Assembly (NCBI RefSeq): GCF_014203155.1
Contig: NZ_JACHIK010000018.1
Location: 1-64,000, forward strand
Source: Shinella fusca
GTDB lineage: Bacteria; Pseudomonadota; Alphaproteobacteria; Rhizobiales; Rhizobiaceae
Direction: 5' to 3'
Length of the DNA: 64,000 nucleotides
Within the stretch, counting starts at the first letter, position 1. Each line of letters begins with the position of its first letter. The notes under the pieces were generated by a model. The model was not told the DNA's origin, did not search any database, and worked only from the letters and a program-made list of their open reading frames with translations. Below are positions 49,947 through 59,430 of this stretch, piece after piece. Both the position numbers and the translations under genes were made by a program.

Positions 49947-50828
49947 TTACGCATCCCCGCCCGAATGGGCCCAGTCGAAATAGAGGTCCCGCGCCTTGGC
50001 GGTGACGGGGCCGGCTTGCAGGTCGCGGTCGTCGAGGCGGGTGACGGGGACGACCTTGGAATAGTTGCCGGAGGTGAAGATCTCGTCGGCGCCGGCGAAA
50101 TCGGCGACCGTCAGCGTCGTTTCGACCACCTCGAAGCCGGCCTCGCGCAGGAGGCCGATGACGCGGCTGCGGGTGATGCCGGCAAGGAAGGTGCGGTTGG
50201 CGGCGGGCGTGAAGACGACGCCGTCCTTCACCATGAAGACGTTGGACGAGGCCGTCTCGGCGACGTTGCCCAGCATGTCGCGCACCAGCGCGTTGTCGAA
50301 GCCGCGCTTCCTCGCCTCCACCAGCATGCGGGCGTTGTTGGGGTAGAGGCAACCGGCCTTGGCGTCCGTCGGCATGCATTCCACCGTCGGGCGGCGGAAG
50401 GGCGAAAGGGTGAGCGAGGAGCCGGCCTTGGCGTCGCCCATCGAGGCCTCGAAGAGGCAGAGCGCGAAGCGGGTCGATTCCGGGTCGGGCGCGACGACGC
50501 TGAACGAGCCGTGCTCGGCCCAGTACATCGGCTTGATGTAGATCGCCGTCTTTCCGTCGAACTTCTTCACGCCCTCCCAGGCGAGCGCCTCGATCTCCTC
50601 GGCCGCCATCGTCGCCTTGAGGCCGAGCGCCTCGGCGGAGCGGTTGACGCGCCGGCAATGAAGGTCGAGGTCCGGCGAAATGCCGTCGAACCAGCGCCCG
50701 CCGTCGAACACGGTCGAGCCCAGCCACATGGCATGGGAGGTGGGGCCGATGAGCGGCGGATTGCCCGAAATCCATTCGCCGTCCACGAAGGTAAAGGTCG
50801 CGGAACGCGGTGCGGTATCGACTGGCAT
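49947..50828 (-). CDS. ilvE: Branched-chain amino acid aminotransferase-like (class IV)
   Basis: A 293-residue fold-type IV PLP enzyme. Signatures: GPTSHAMWLGSTVFDGGRWF, CLYPNNARMLVEARKRGFDN (Lys for PLP is in the preceding PTDAKAG region), GNVAETASSNVFMVKDGVVF and FLAGITRSRVIGLLREAGFE. Transaminates branched-chain keto acids. ATG at 50828; codons further upstream are not conserved. Another class IV aminotransferase role (D-amino acid) cannot be excluded. Confidence 0.88.
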   Translation of the reverse strand: MPVDTAPRSATFTFVDGEWISGNPPLIGPTSHAMWLGSTVFDGGRWFDGISPDLDLHCRRVNRSAEALGLKATMAAEEIEALAWEGVKKFDGKTAIYIKPMYWAEHGSFSVVAPDPESTRFALCLFEASMGDAKAGSSLTLSPFRRPTVECMPTDAKAGCLYPNNARMLVEARKRGFDNALVRDMLGNVAETASSNVFMVKDGVVFTPAANRTFLAGITRSRVIGLLREAGFEVVETTLTVADFAGADEIFTSGNYSKVVPVTRLDDRDLQAGPVTAKARDLYFDWAHSGGDA

Positions 50829-51008
50829 CTTGAAAACTCCTTTCACCGTTCTGGCCGGGCCGGCGGGCCGGTCCGTTCGCAAATGCCTTCCGCCAGCAGG
50901 GCCGGCTTGTCCATTCAAGATGTTGAATGGGTGCATCAGGTCTTATCATGAATGGCGTTCTGGCGGGTCCCCATCCGCCATGCGATAGAAGGGCAAAGGG
51001 AGGCCAGC

Positions 51009-52049
51009 ATGCGCGCGATGTATTACGAAGCCTTCGGGGCGGTGCCGGAAATCCGCACCCTGCCCGATCCGACGCCGGGCGAGGACGGCGTCGTCATCAA
51101 GGTGGAGGCGACGGGGCTCTGCCGCAGCGACTGGCACGGCTGGATGGGGCACGACCCGGATATCCGCCTGCCGCATGTGCCGGGGCACGAGCTTGCCGGC
51201 CGCGTGGTGGCGAAGGGCAAGGCGGTGCGGCGCTTTTACGAGGGCGAGCGGGTGACGGTGCCTTTCGTCTCGGGCTGCGGCCATTGCAGCGAGTGCCGCT
51301 CGGGCAACCAACAGGTCTGCGAGGCGCAGTTCCAGCCGGGCTTTACCCATTGGGGCTCGTTTGCCGAATATGTCGCCATCGACCATGCCGATCACAATCT
51401 CGTGCATCTGCCCGAGGCGATCGATTTTCCCACCGCCGCCAGCCTCGGCTGCCGTTTCGCCACCTCGTTCCGCGCGGTGGTCGACCAGGCGCGGGTGACG
51501 GGCGGGGAATGGGTGGCGGTGCATGGCTGCGGCGGCGTCGGCCTTTCCGCCATCATGATCGCCGCCGCGCTCGGGGCCAATCCGATCGCCATCGATATTT
51601 CGGCCGAGAAGCTGGATTTGGCCCGGAAGATGGGCGCCGTCGCGACGGTCGACGCGCGCGCCGTGGCGGATGTCGCGGAGGCCGTGCGCGAAATCACGGG
51701 CGGCGGGGCACATGCCTCCATCGATGCGCTCGGCTCGCCCGTCACCTGCTTCAACTCGATCAGGAATTTGCGCCGGCGCGGGCGGCATGTGCAGGTCGGG
51801 CTGATGCTGGCGGACCACGCGACGCCGCAAATCCCCATGGCCCAGGTCATCGGCCACGAACTGGAGATCTACGGCAGCCACGGCATGCAGGCCTGGCGCT
51901 ACGACGCGATGCTTTCGATGATGGAAAGCGGCAGGCTCGCGCCGCAGAAGCTGATCGGGCGGCATATCGGGCTGGAGGAAGCCGTGCCGGCGCTGATGGC
52001 GATGGACCGGGCGACGGATCTGGGGATCAGCGTGATTACGCGGTTTTGA
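51009..52049 (+). CDS. Zinc-dependent alcohol dehydrogenase
   Basis: A 346-residue MDR alcohol dehydrogenase. Catalytic zinc ligands: Cys in [15 protein letters not shown] and His in [13 protein letters not shown]. Structural zinc cysteines in [20 protein letters not shown]. The NAD(P) fold has [23 protein letters not shown] at 51009; an ATG at 51018 is a minor alternative. Substrate unknown. Divergent from ilvE. Confidence 0.94.
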   Translation: MRAMYYEAFGAVPEIRTLPDPTPGEDGVVIKVEATGLCRSDWHGWMGHDPDIRLPHVPGHELAGRVVAKGKAVRRFYEGERVTVPFVSGCGHCSECRSGNQQVCEAQFQPGFTHWGSFAEYVAIDHADHNLVHLPEAIDFPTAASLGCRFATSFRAVVDQARVTGGEWVAVHGCGGVGLSAIMIAAALGANPIAIDISAEKLDLARKMGAVATVDARAVADVAEAVREITGGGAHASIDALGSPVTCFNSIRNLRRRGRHVQVGLMLADHATPQIPMAQVIGHELEIYGSHGMQAWRYDAMLSMMESGRLAPQKLIGRHIGLEEAVPALMAMDRATDLGISVITRF

Positions 52050-52076
52050 GAACGTAGCGGGCTTGCCTTCGGCATA

Positions 52077-52195
52077 CCCCCCTCTGCCCTGCCGGGCATC
52101 TCCCCCACAAGGGGGGAGATTGAATCGTGGCACTGCTTTGCCCCAAGCTGATCTCCCCCCTTGTGGGGGAGATGCCCGGCAGGGCAGAGGGGGGT
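52077..52195. repeat. RIME-like mosaic repeat, inverted A-A pair
   Basis: Arms CCCCCCTCTGCCCTGCCGGG and CCCGGCAGGGCAGAGGGGGG; between two plus-strand genes. Confidence 0.9.
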
Positions 52196-52277
52196 GCCAT
52201 CGCACGCCCTAGCCGATTGACATTCCCGCCCCGATATCCGCCAATCGCGGGCGCCACCAGAGGAGAATACCCCCGCC

Positions 52278-52928
52278 ATGTCCCACGCCGCCTATGTCTT
52301 CGACGCCTACGGCACGCTGTTCGACGTGCATGCGGCCGTGCGCCGCCATGCGGGGGATGTGGGGCCGAACTACCAGATCTTCTCCGAGATGTGGCGCGCC
52401 AAGCAGCTCGAATATTCCTGGACACGGGCGCTGATGGGGGCCTATGCGGATTTCTGGCAGCTTACCGAACAGGCGCTCGACTATACGTTCCAGCATGTCG
52501 GCGGCGTCGATCCGGCGCTGAGGCAAAAACTGCTTGATGCCTACTGGAAGCTCGACTGCTACCCGGAGGTGCCAGCCGTGCTGAAGGCGCTGAAGAGCCG
52601 CGGCGCGCATATCGCGATCCTCTCCAACGGCTCGCCCGCCATGCTCGCCTCGGCGGTGAGGAACGCCGCGCTCGACACGGTCATCGACGACATCTTCTCC
52701 GTCGACGCGGTGAAGACCTACAAGACCGCCCCCGCCGTCTACGACCTCGTGACGACGAGTTACCGGCTCTATCCGAATGCCGTGTCCTTCCAGTCCTCCA
52801 ACCGCTGGGACGTGGCGGGTGCGACGAAGTTCGGCTTCCGCACCGTCTGGATCAACCGCGGCAACATGCCGGATGAATATTTCGATCTCGGGCCGGCGCT
52901 GATCCTGCCCTCGCTGGAGAGTCTGTAA
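52278..52928 (+). CDS. Haloacid dehalogenase type II
   Basis: A 216-residue HAD superfamily enzyme. Nucleophile Asp in YVFDAYGTLFDVHAAVRR; EYSWTRALMGAYADFWQLTE is typical of L-2-haloacid dehalogenases; IAILSNGSPAMLASAV and FQSSNRWDVAGATKFGFRTV are HAD motifs II-IV. It likely hydrolyses 2-haloalkanoic acids or a related substrate. The stop is directly followed by the ATG of a methyltransferase. Confidence 0.92.
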   Translation: MSHAAYVFDAYGTLFDVHAAVRRHAGDVGPNYQIFSEMWRAKQLEYSWTRALMGAYADFWQLTEQALDYTFQHVGGVDPALRQKLLDAYWKLDCYPEVPAVLKALKSRGAHIAILSNGSPAMLASAVRNAALDTVIDDIFSVDAVKTYKTAPAVYDLVTTSYRLYPNAVSFQSSNRWDVAGATKFGFRTVWINRGNMPDEYFDLGPALILPSLESL

Positions 52929-53702
52929 ATGGCCTGGTCTGCCGCGCAATACCTGAAATTCGAAGACGAACGCACGCGGCCGGCCCGCGACCTCCTCGCG
53001 CAGGTGCCGGACGACCTCGTCGCCGGCACGGTCTACGACCTCGGCTGCGGGCCGGGCAATTCGACGGAGCTGCTGGTCAGGCGCTTTCCCGGCCGGGGCG
53101 TGCGCGGTGTCGACAGCGCGGCCGACATGCTGCGCGCCGCCCGCGAGCGGCTGCCGGGCGTCGATTTCGTCGAATGCGACCTTGCCCGCTGGAACCCGCC
53201 GGAGCCCGCCGCCCTGCTCTTCGCCAACGCCGTCTTCCAGTGGCTGCCGGACCATGTGGCGTTGCTCGCGCGGCTGATGGACGGCCTTCGCCCCGGCGGC
53301 GTGCTCGCCGTGCAGATGCCGGACAATCTGAACGAGCCCTCCCACCTCATGATGGAGGAAAGCGCGCTCGCCGGAAATTGGCGCGGGGCCTTTTCCGAGG
53401 GGACGCCGCGGCGCAAGACCCTCCCCGCCCCCGCCGCCTATTTCGATGCGCTCGGGCCGAAGGCGGCGCGCGTCGATGTGTGGCTCACCGCCTACAACCA
53501 TCCGATGGCCGATGCCGGCGCCATCGTCGAATGGGTCAAGGGCACGGGCCTTCGCCCCTATCTCGACCGCATCCCGGCCGAGGAGCGCGACGGCTTTGCC
53601 GCCGACTACGAACGCCGCCTCGCCGCCGCCTACCCGCCGATGGCCGACGGACGGCTGCTGCTGCGCTTCCCGCGGCTGTTCATCGTTGCCGTGAAGGCGT
53701 GA
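52929..53702 (+). CDS. tam: Trans-aconitate 2-methyltransferase
   Basis: A 257-residue SAM-dependent methyltransferase. SAM motif [40 protein letters not shown] and [20 protein letters not shown]; the Tam-specific [16 protein letters not shown] is clear. Methylates trans-aconitate, relieving inhibition of aconitase. Starts immediately after the dehalogenase stop (TAAATG), so co-translated. Confidence 0.93.
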   Translation: MAWSAAQYLKFEDERTRPARDLLAQVPDDLVAGTVYDLGCGPGNSTELLVRRFPGRGVRGVDSAADMLRAARERLPGVDFVECDLARWNPPEPAALLFANAVFQWLPDHVALLARLMDGLRPGGVLAVQMPDNLNEPSHLMMEESALAGNWRGAFSEGTPRRKTLPAPAAYFDALGPKAARVDVWLTAYNHPMADAGAIVEWVKGTGLRPYLDRIPAEERDGFAADYERRLAAAYPPMADGRLLLRFPRLFIVAVKA

Positions 53703-53840
53703 AGGCCCCTCCCTAAATCCCTCCCCACAAGGGGGAGGGACTTACAGTGCGGCACTCTCAGCGGAAAATTTTGGGAAAAACACGCCCCCAGCCTTTCTCC
53801 CCCCTTGTGGGGGAGATGCCGGCGGGCAGAGAGGGTCTTT
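53703..53840. repeat. RIME-like mosaic repeat, B-A type
   Basis: B module CCCTCCCCACAAGGGGGAGG then A module CTCCCCCCTTGTGGGGGAGA; between the convergent tam and HerA-like genes. Confidence 0.85.
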
Positions 53841-53847
53841 TAGCCCT

Positions 53848-55422
53848 CTACCGTCGCAAACTTCCGAGGATGCCGCGCACAAGGGCGCGGCCGAGGGAGG
53901 AGGCGACGGTGCGGGCGACGGACTTCATCGCGGCTTCGGCGATCGTCTCGCGCTGGTAGCCGGAGCGGGCCTTGGGCTTTGCGGCGGAAGGCGATGCCGG
54001 CTCCTCGTCGCCGAAGCCGGGCAAGGTCCAGCGGCTGCCGCCGGAGGACGGCTGGCTCGCCTCCTGCGTTGCGGCCTCCTGCTGCGCGGCGGCGGTCTCG
54101 GCCGCCTTCTTGGCGCGCGCCGTCAGGATCTCGTAGGCCGATTCCCGGTCGACATCCTCGTCATAGAGGCCGGCGACGGGGCTGACGCCCATGATCTCCT
54201 TGCGCTCGGCATCCGTGACCGGGCCGAGGCGCGAGGACGGCGGACGGATCAGCGTGCGCTCGACCATGGAGGGCGAGCCCTTGCCTTCGAGCGTGGAGAC
54301 CAGCGCCTCGCCGGTGCCGAGATTGGTGATGACCGTGGCGCAGTCGAAATCCGGGTTGGGGCGGAAGGTATCGGCCGCCGTCTTCACCGCCTTCTGCTCG
54401 CGCGGCGTATAGGCGCGAAGCGCATGCTGCACGCGGTTGCCGAGCTGGGCGAGCACCGTTTCCGGTACGTCGAGCGGGTTCTGCGTGACGAAATAGACGC
54501 CGACGCCCTTGGAGCGGATGAGGCGGACGACCTGCTCGACGCGCTCGATCAGCACCTTCGGCGCCTCGTTGAAGAGCAGGTGCGCCTCGTCGAAGAAGAA
54601 GACGAGCTTCGGCTTGTCGGGATCGCCCACTTCCGGCAGCACCTCGAAGAGTTCGGAGAGCATCCAGAGCAGGAAGGTGCCGTAGAGGCGCGGGTTCATC
54701 ATCAGCTTGTCGGCGGCGAGCACCGAGATTGCCCCGCGCCCGTCGTTCGTCGTGCGCATGATGTCGGAGATCTTCAGCGCCGGCTCGCCGAAGAACTGCT
54801 CGGCGCCCTGCTGCTCGAGGATCAGCAGCTCGCGCTGGATGGAGCCGACCGAGGCCTTGGAGATGAAGCCGAACTGGCTGGAGAGCGCCCCGGCATTCTC
54901 GCCCATGTAGTTGAGCAGCGCCTGGAAATCCTTGAGGTCGAGCAGCGGCAGGCCGCCCTGGTCGGCGATCTTGAAGGCGATGTTGATGACGCCTTCCTGC
55001 GCGTCCGTCGCGTTCATCAGGCGCGAGAGGAGGAGCGGGCCCATCTCGGAGATGGTGGTGCGCACCCGATGGCCCTTCTCGCCGTAGAGGTCCCAGAAGA
55101 TCACCGGGAACTGCTGGAACTCGTAAGGGGTAAGGCCGATCTGGTCGGCGCGCTTCTGAAGGAAATCCTTCGCCTCGCCGATGGCGCCGATGCCGGAAAG
55201 GTCGCCCTTCACGTCGGCGCAGAACACCGGCACGCCGGCATTGGAGAACCCTTCGGCGAGGATCTGCAGCGTCACCGTCTTGCCGGTGCCCGTCGCGCCC
55301 GTGACGAGGCCGTGCCGGTTGCCGAACTTCAGCTCGAGATACTCGGGCTTGTTGTTCGTGTCGTCCGGCTTGCGGCTCGTGCCGATATAGAGTTTTCCGT
55401 CCTGAAGAATGGGTTCCGCCAC
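53848..55422 (-). CDS. HerA-like ATPase (DUF853/YjgR family)
   Basis: A 524-residue P-loop ATPase. Walker A in [20 protein letters not shown], Walker B in [20 protein letters not shown], and DUF853 features [12 protein letters not shown]-like [20 protein letters not shown] and [20 protein letters not shown]. The C-terminus is Ala/Gln-rich and basic. Probably a hexameric DNA or other translocase; function of the family is unsettled. GTG start at 55422. No nurA-like gene adjoins, so not a standard HerA/NurA pair. Confidence 0.93.
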   Translation of the reverse strand: MAEPILQDGKLYIGTSRKPDDTNNKPEYLELKFGNRHGLVTGATGTGKTVTLQILAEGFSNAGVPVFCADVKGDLSGIGAIGEAKDFLQKRADQIGLTPYEFQQFPVIFWDLYGEKGHRVRTTISEMGPLLLSRLMNATDAQEGVINIAFKIADQGGLPLLDLKDFQALLNYMGENAGALSSQFGFISKASVGSIQRELLILEQQGAEQFFGEPALKISDIMRTTNDGRGAISVLAADKLMMNPRLYGTFLLWMLSELFEVLPEVGDPDKPKLVFFFDEAHLLFNEAPKVLIERVEQVVRLIRSKGVGVYFVTQNPLDVPETVLAQLGNRVQHALRAYTPREQKAVKTAADTFRPNPDFDCATVITNLGTGEALVSTLEGKGSPSMVERTLIRPPSSRLGPVTDAERKEIMGVSPVAGLYDEDVDRESAYEILTARAKKAAETAAAQQEAATQEASQPSSGGSRWTLPGFGDEEPASPSAAKPKARSGYQRETIAEAAMKSVARTVASSLGRALVRGILGSLRR

Positions 55423-55611
55423 GTTGAAACTCCTTGGCTGCCGGTCCCTTCACGATTCGCGGCCGGTTGTCGCCCCGGCCATGTTTTCATTGAATCGTCT
55501 CACGCAGGTTATAAGGATAGTCCGGCGGGCAAACAACACGCTTTCAGGGCCTTGCGGATGAGGCCGCCCGCGTGCCGCACCCGCTTGAGTTTGCCGGGGA
55601 TTTCATTTACC

Positions 55612-55627
55612 TTGACGTTAACGTCAA
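55612..55627. promoter_or_regulatory. Perfect 16-bp palindrome upstream of 55647 gene
   Basis: TTGACGTTAACGTCAA, symmetric over its whole length, 19 bp before the ATG, with GGAGGA between. It resembles sites of MerR-type regulators (LiuR-like) recalled from proteobacteria. Confidence 0.5.
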
Positions 55628-55646
55628 TTCGTTCGGAGGATTTTGC

Positions 55647-56036
55647 ATGAACGATCTCGTCACCCGCGTTGCCGATGCCGTCGGCATCGAGCCGGCACTC
55701 GCCGAAAAGGCCATCGGCATGATGCTCGGCTTCCTGCAGCGGGAAGCCGCCGACGGCCCGGTCGCCAAGATGATCGAGGCCATTCCCGGCGCGTCCGACC
55801 TCGTCGCGCAGTATAACGGCGAAGGTGCGGGCGGCGGCCTCCTCGGCGGCCTGATGAACGCCATCGGCGGCGGCGGCGTGATGGCGCTCGGCCAGCAGCT
55901 CATGAGCCAGGGCCTCGGCATGGGCGAGATCACCGGCCTTGCCAAAGAAACCATGGCCGTCGCCCGCGAACATGCCGGGCCCGACGTGGTCGACGAGGTC
56001 GTCGCCTCGGTGCCGGGGCTCAGCCAGTTCGTCTGA
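55647..56036 (+). CDS. Conserved hypothetical protein (DUF2267/DUF2780-like)
   Basis: A 129-residue protein: VTRVADAVGIEPALAEKAIG, MMLGFLQREAADGPVAKMIE, GGLLGGLMNAIGGGGVMALG and KETMAVAREHAGPDVVDEVV. The helix pairs around a Gly-rich middle recall DUF2267/DUF2780-type proteins. Cytoplasmic, function unknown. The ATG at 55647 has GGAGGA upstream; expression is probably governed by the palindrome at 55612. Confidence 0.75.
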   Translation: MNDLVTRVADAVGIEPALAEKAIGMMLGFLQREAADGPVAKMIEAIPGASDLVAQYNGEGAGGGLLGGLMNAIGGGGVMALGQQLMSQGLGMGEITGLAKETMAVAREHAGPDVVDEVVASVPGLSQFV

Positions 56037-56048
56037 TCGGGTGGGCGA

Positions 56049-56187
56049 AGGCCCCTCCCCAACCCCTCCCCACAAGGGGGAGGGACTTACCGTGCAGCAC
56101 GCCCGGCGGAAAATTTCGGGCGAGGAGCAAGCCTCTCGTTTTCTCCCCCCTTGTGGGGGAGATGCCCGGCAGGGCAGAGAGGGCCTT
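56049..56187. repeat. RIME-like mosaic repeat, B-A type
   Basis: B module CCCCTCCCCACAAGGGGGAG then A module ending GATGCCCGGCAGGGCAGAGA; between convergent genes. Confidence 0.85.
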
Positions 56188-56189
56188 TC

Positions 56190-57344
56190 CTACCGCCGCC
56201 GCGAAAACACCAGCGCGGCGGTGAAAACGGCAAGGCCGAGGCCGACGGAGAGCGGGCCTGCGGTCGGCCCGCCCGCCTCCATGATGGCGCCCGTCAGGCC
56301 CGAGCCGGTGGCGCTTCCCGCCGCGTAGACGAGCGCGAAGGCGGCCGAGCCCGCGACCAGCATCGCGCCGTTGTAGCGTTCGCCGAGCATGGTCAGCGCG
56401 CAGGTATAGAGCGAGAAGACGGCCGCGCCCATCACGGCGAACACCACCAGGATCGCGATTTCCGAGGTCAGCATCGGCAGGACGAGGTAGCTCGCGGCGG
56501 CGGTGCCGACGGCGGCGAGCGCCACCCGTTCGCGCGGCAGCCGGTCGAGCAGCACGCCGATGAAGGGCTGTGCAAGCGCCGTGGGCAGCGCCAGCACCGT
56601 CACGCTGACGGCGGCGAAGGCCTCGCTGTAGCCCATCTTCACGAAATAGACCGGCATGGCGGAGATCGCCGCGATATCGGCGAAGCCGAAGACGAAGACC
56701 ATGCCGACGAGAAGCGGCGCCGCCTTGAAGAAGCGGAAGACATCGGCCGTGGAGGACGGCTCCGGCACCGTCTTCGTGGAGAACATCAGCATGCCCGTCG
56801 CGAAGGCGACGATGGCGAGGTAGACCGCCGTCAGCGCGAAGCCGAGCCCGCCGGCGCTGCCGAAGAGCGGAATGGCGAGCGGCCCGGCGGCGAACCCCGC
56901 GCAGATGCCCATGCCGTAGAGGCCCGAGACGCGGCCGCGCAGCCGGTCCGGGCAGGCGGCGTTGAGCCAGGCTTCGCCGAGCATGAAGATGACGCTGGCG
57001 AAGAAGCCGAGCAGGGAGCGCGCAAGGCTCCAGACCGTGAACGAGGCCGAGGCCGCGAAGGTGGCAAGGCAGAGCGAGCAGATGGCGAGGCTGGCGATGA
57101 TGAGCCGGTCGGCGCGCCAGCGCGCGGTGAGCCCGCCGATGAGCAGCGTGGAGGCCCCCATGCCGGCGGCATAGGCGATGGCGTTGACGCCGATCATCGA
57201 GGAGGAGTAGCCGCGCGCCTCCAGCGTCAGCGAGACGAGCGGATAGGTGAGCCCCTGCGCCACCGAAAAGGCGGTCGCGCCGAGCACGACGGCGACAATG
57301 GCCGGCCAGTCCGGCGAAAGGACGGTCGAAGACGAGGTCTGCAT
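56190..57344 (-). CDS. MFS transporter
   Basis: A 384-residue 12-helix major facilitator. SVAQGLTYPLVSLTLEARGY, EAWLNAACPDRLRGRVSGLY and GLYGMGICAGFAAGPLAIPL are of the YfkF/YcaD-like group (sugar or drug efflux). The C-terminal half has VSVTVLALPTALAQPFIGVL then LDRLPRERVAL (MFS motif A-like). Substrate unknown. ATG at 57344. A related carrier is encoded at 63072. Confidence 0.92.
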   Translation of the reverse strand: MQTSSSTVLSPDWPAIVAVVLGATAFSVAQGLTYPLVSLTLEARGYSSSMIGVNAIAYAAGMGASTLLIGGLTARWRADRLIIASLAICSLCLATFAASASFTVWSLARSLLGFFASVIFMLGEAWLNAACPDRLRGRVSGLYGMGICAGFAAGPLAIPLFGSAGGLGFALTAVYLAIVAFATGMLMFSTKTVPEPSSTADVFRFFKAAPLLVGMVFVFGFADIAAISAMPVYFVKMGYSEAFAAVSVTVLALPTALAQPFIGVLLDRLPRERVALAAVGTAAASYLVLPMLTSEIAILVVFAVMGAAVFSLYTCALTMLGERYNGAMLVAGSAAFALVYAAGSATGSGLTGAIMEAGGPTAGPLSVGLGLAVFTAALVFSRRR

Positions 57345-57422
57345 GAAGGGCTCCCTGCCGCATCGCAGGGCGGCGCGCGACCATATCTGCAGGAACGCGC
57401 CGTGGGAAGCGCCCTGCCCGCG

Positions 57423-58172
57423 CTAGGCGATGCGCGGATCGGCGCGGAAATCCTCGCGGGAAAAGCCGATGCGGCGCGGCGGGTGATCGCACAGCGCCTG
57501 CACGCCGAGGGCGGAAAGCCGGATGCGCCAGGTCTGGCGCTCCACCGGCTTCGGCGCGGCGAAGGCCTTCGCCGTCAGCAGCGCCATGTTGGTGCCGCCG
57601 GCCGGATCGCGCACCGAGCGGTAGAGGATGGCGGCAAGGCCTGCCGCACGCGCACCGTCGGCGAGCGACTGGCAGGCGGCGTAGTCGGTCGGGTGGGTCC
57701 GCAGGCCCGCATCCCGGTCGAGCGGCGGGCGGGTGAGGTCGAGCGCTTCTTCCGTCGCGACCGCGGCGGAAAAGGCGGTGTAGTCGGCGGCGTTGGCCGG
57801 CAGCGGCGTTGCGGGCGATTCGGCAAAGAAGAGCAGCCGGTAGAAGGCCATTTCGGCCAGCGCCGTCTCCACCGAGAGCGCCGCATAGTAGACGCCGAGG
57901 GTGCGCCCTGCCCGGCGGAAGCGCGAGCCGTATGGATAGGCCGCGCCGTAGCGGAAGGGCGTGGCGAGCAGGTAGTCGAGCCCGGCGCATTCGGGCGGCA
58001 GCACGGGCTTGCTCTCTTCGAGGATGTCTTCCAGCAGCGCCTGCTCGTCCAGCGTATCGACGAGCTTCAGCGTCGAGACGCGGTGCTGCGCCTCGACGAA
58101 GCGCCAGACCGGACCCGAAAAGGGCCGCGCCTCAGACGAGAGCGCGGCGGGCGTCCAGATAGGCAAGGACAT
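57423..58172 (-). CDS. RES-domain toxin
   Basis: A 249-residue RES-domain protein, NAD+-depleting toxin of RES-Xre modules. Conserved region VWRFVEAQHRVSTLKLVDTL (Arg), FRYGAAYPYGSRFRRAGRTL, GVYYAALSVETALAEMAFYR with the Glu pair, and YRSVRDPAGGTNMALLTAKA. The ATG at 58172 overlaps the antitoxin gene by 41 bp. Longer than the smallest RES toxins (about 150 aa), matching the larger subgroup. Confidence 0.88.
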   Translation of the reverse strand: MSLPIWTPAALSSEARPFSGPVWRFVEAQHRVSTLKLVDTLDEQALLEDILEESKPVLPPECAGLDYLLATPFRYGAAYPYGSRFRRAGRTLGVYYAALSVETALAEMAFYRLLFFAESPATPLPANAADYTAFSAAVATEEALDLTRPPLDRDAGLRTHPTDYAACQSLADGARAAGLAAILYRSVRDPAGGTNMALLTAKAFAAPKPVERQTWRIRLSALGVQALCDHPPRRIGFSREDFRADPRIA

Positions 58173-58506
58173 CGACAAGGCCGGAAATGGAAACGATGCG
58201 GTCGACGGGACGCGCGCCGAGCGCGCTGTTGTCCGCCGTCATCCAGGCGCGCGCGACCGTCTCGTCGCCGCCGGCAATGGCGTCGAGCGAGCGGAAGAGC
58301 CGCACCAGCAGCACCGCCAACTCGAAGGGCTTCGTGCCGCGCTCCAGCAGCACGTCCTGCCGCTTCAGCCGCGACACCGTCGCCTCGGACACGCCGATGA
58401 CCGCCGAGAGGATGCGCGCCGTCAACCCCAGCCGCTCCGCCGCATTGACGGCCGCCTTGGTGAGCACAGTGCCTTCGTCGATTTGGGGTGCGGGTTTGCG
58501 GTGCAT
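58132..58506 (-). CDS. Xre/MbcA-type antitoxin (DUF2384-like)
   Basis: A 124-residue antitoxin: NAAERLGLTARILSAVIGVS, EATVSRLKRQDVLLERGTKP (helix-turn-helix) and FELAVLLVRLFRSLDAIAGG. The C-terminal ARAWMTADNSALGARPVDRI and VSISGLVDVLAYLDARRAL is the Xre/MbcA/ParS toxin-binding domain. It precedes the RES toxin in the operon, as usual. ATG at 58506. Confidence 0.9.
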   Translation of the reverse strand: MHRKPAPQIDEGTVLTKAAVNAAERLGLTARILSAVIGVSEATVSRLKRQDVLLERGTKPFELAVLLVRLFRSLDAIAGGDETVARAWMTADNSALGARPVDRIVSISGLVDVLAYLDARRALV

Positions 58507-58597
58507 GGGGACGCTCCTTTCACGAGAAAGAATATAGGCTGTATTTTTCTAATGACAAGAGCTTGACCGTGAAGGCAAGGCCAAGCAAGTTTCCCGC

Positions 58598-58882
58598 ATG
58601 GCGGGTTATGTCTATATCCTCACCAACCAGAAGCACGGAACGCTCTATATCGGCGTGACGTCCGAGCTTGAGCGCCGCATCTACGAACATCGCGAGGGTC
58701 TGACGCCCGGCTTTTCATCGCGATACGGATGCGCCCGCCTCGTCTGGTACGAGGAGCACGACAGCATCGGCACGGCCATCCAGCGGGAGAAGTCGCTGAA
58801 GCGGTGGTACCGGCAGTGGAAGATCGACCTGATCGAGGCGATGAACCCGGAGTGGCGGGATTTGTACCTGGAGCTGTGGTGA
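58598..58882 (+). CDS. GIY-YIG nuclease family protein
   Basis: A 94-residue stand-alone GIY-YIG domain (UPF0213-like). GYVYILTNQKHGTLYIGVTS carries the paired Tyr motifs, ELERRIYEHREGLTPGFSSR the Arg and His, and IQREKSLKRWYRQWKIDLIE the Glu region. Single gene; biological role of such small members is unknown. Confidence 0.93.
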   Translation: MAGYVYILTNQKHGTLYIGVTSELERRIYEHREGLTPGFSSRYGCARLVWYEEHDSIGTAIQREKSLKRWYRQWKIDLIEAMNPEWRDLYLELW

Positions 58883-58900
58883 GGGCGTGCCGTGGGGTGT

Positions 58901-59054
58901 GGATCCTCGGGTCAAGCCCGAGGATGACGATAGGAGGGGAGAAGCGGGCAAAAGCGGCGGCGTCGAATGCCGCACCGTCAAACATGCCACAGCACCTGAT
59001 GGACGGGAATCCTTCTCCTCCCCTCCGTCATCCTCGGGCTTGACCCGAGGATCC
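58901..59054. repeat. REP-like inverted pair (ATCCTCGGG type)
   Basis: GGATCCTCGGGTCAAGCCCG at 58901 and its inverse at 59025-59054. Between the convergent GIY-YIG and 58-aa genes; nothing else recognisable in the space. Confidence 0.85.
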
Positions 59055-59071
59055 ACGCCCCACGGCACGCC

Positions 59072-59104
59072 AAAAAACCCCGGACGCAGGGAGCATCCGG
59101 GGTT
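59072..59104 (-). terminator. Terminator of the 58-aa secreted protein gene
   Basis: On the minus strand AACCCCGGATGC pairs with GCGTCCGGGGTT (one G-U) around a short loop, followed by TTTT. Confidence 0.8.
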
Positions 59105-59126
59105 CCGGGGAGGTCGGCGCTGAGCG

Positions 59127-59303
59127 TTACCTGCAGACCTTGATCTTCCTGACGATCACGTTGCCGTAGTAATCGTAGGACTTCACCTTCTTAATGAAGC
59201 AGTGCGGCTTGTAGCCGTAGCTGTAGTAGCCGGCCTCGGAGGGCGCGGCGAAGGAAACGGCGGCGATGGCTGCGATGGCGGCGGAAACGATGATCTTGCG
59301 CAT
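59127..59303 (-). CDS. Small secreted Tyr-rich protein (58 aa)
   Basis: Begins MRKIIVSAAIAAIAAVSFAA then PSEAGYYSYGYKPHC, a typical Sec signal peptide with cleavage near AA-PSEA. The mature part has two Cys (HCFIKKVK, KIKVCR), probably one disulfide, and DYYGNVIVRK. AGGAGA precedes the ATG at 59303. No family recalled. It has its own terminator, so it is a stand-alone gene. Its extreme shortness makes it easy to miss in annotation. Confidence 0.8.
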   Translation of the reverse strand: MRKIIVSAAIAAIAAVSFAAPSEAGYYSYGYKPHCFIKKVKSYDYYGNVIVRKIKVCR

Positions 59304-59430
59304 GGGTCTCTCCTGATCTCTTGAGGATGAGCCTCTCTCATCCGGTGATCGGAATGTCCCATATCGCCCCGCCCGGCGCTGTTCCTTGAGGAACAGGGCC
59401 GCCGGGAATGCCGGCGGCCCTGCGGAACGG

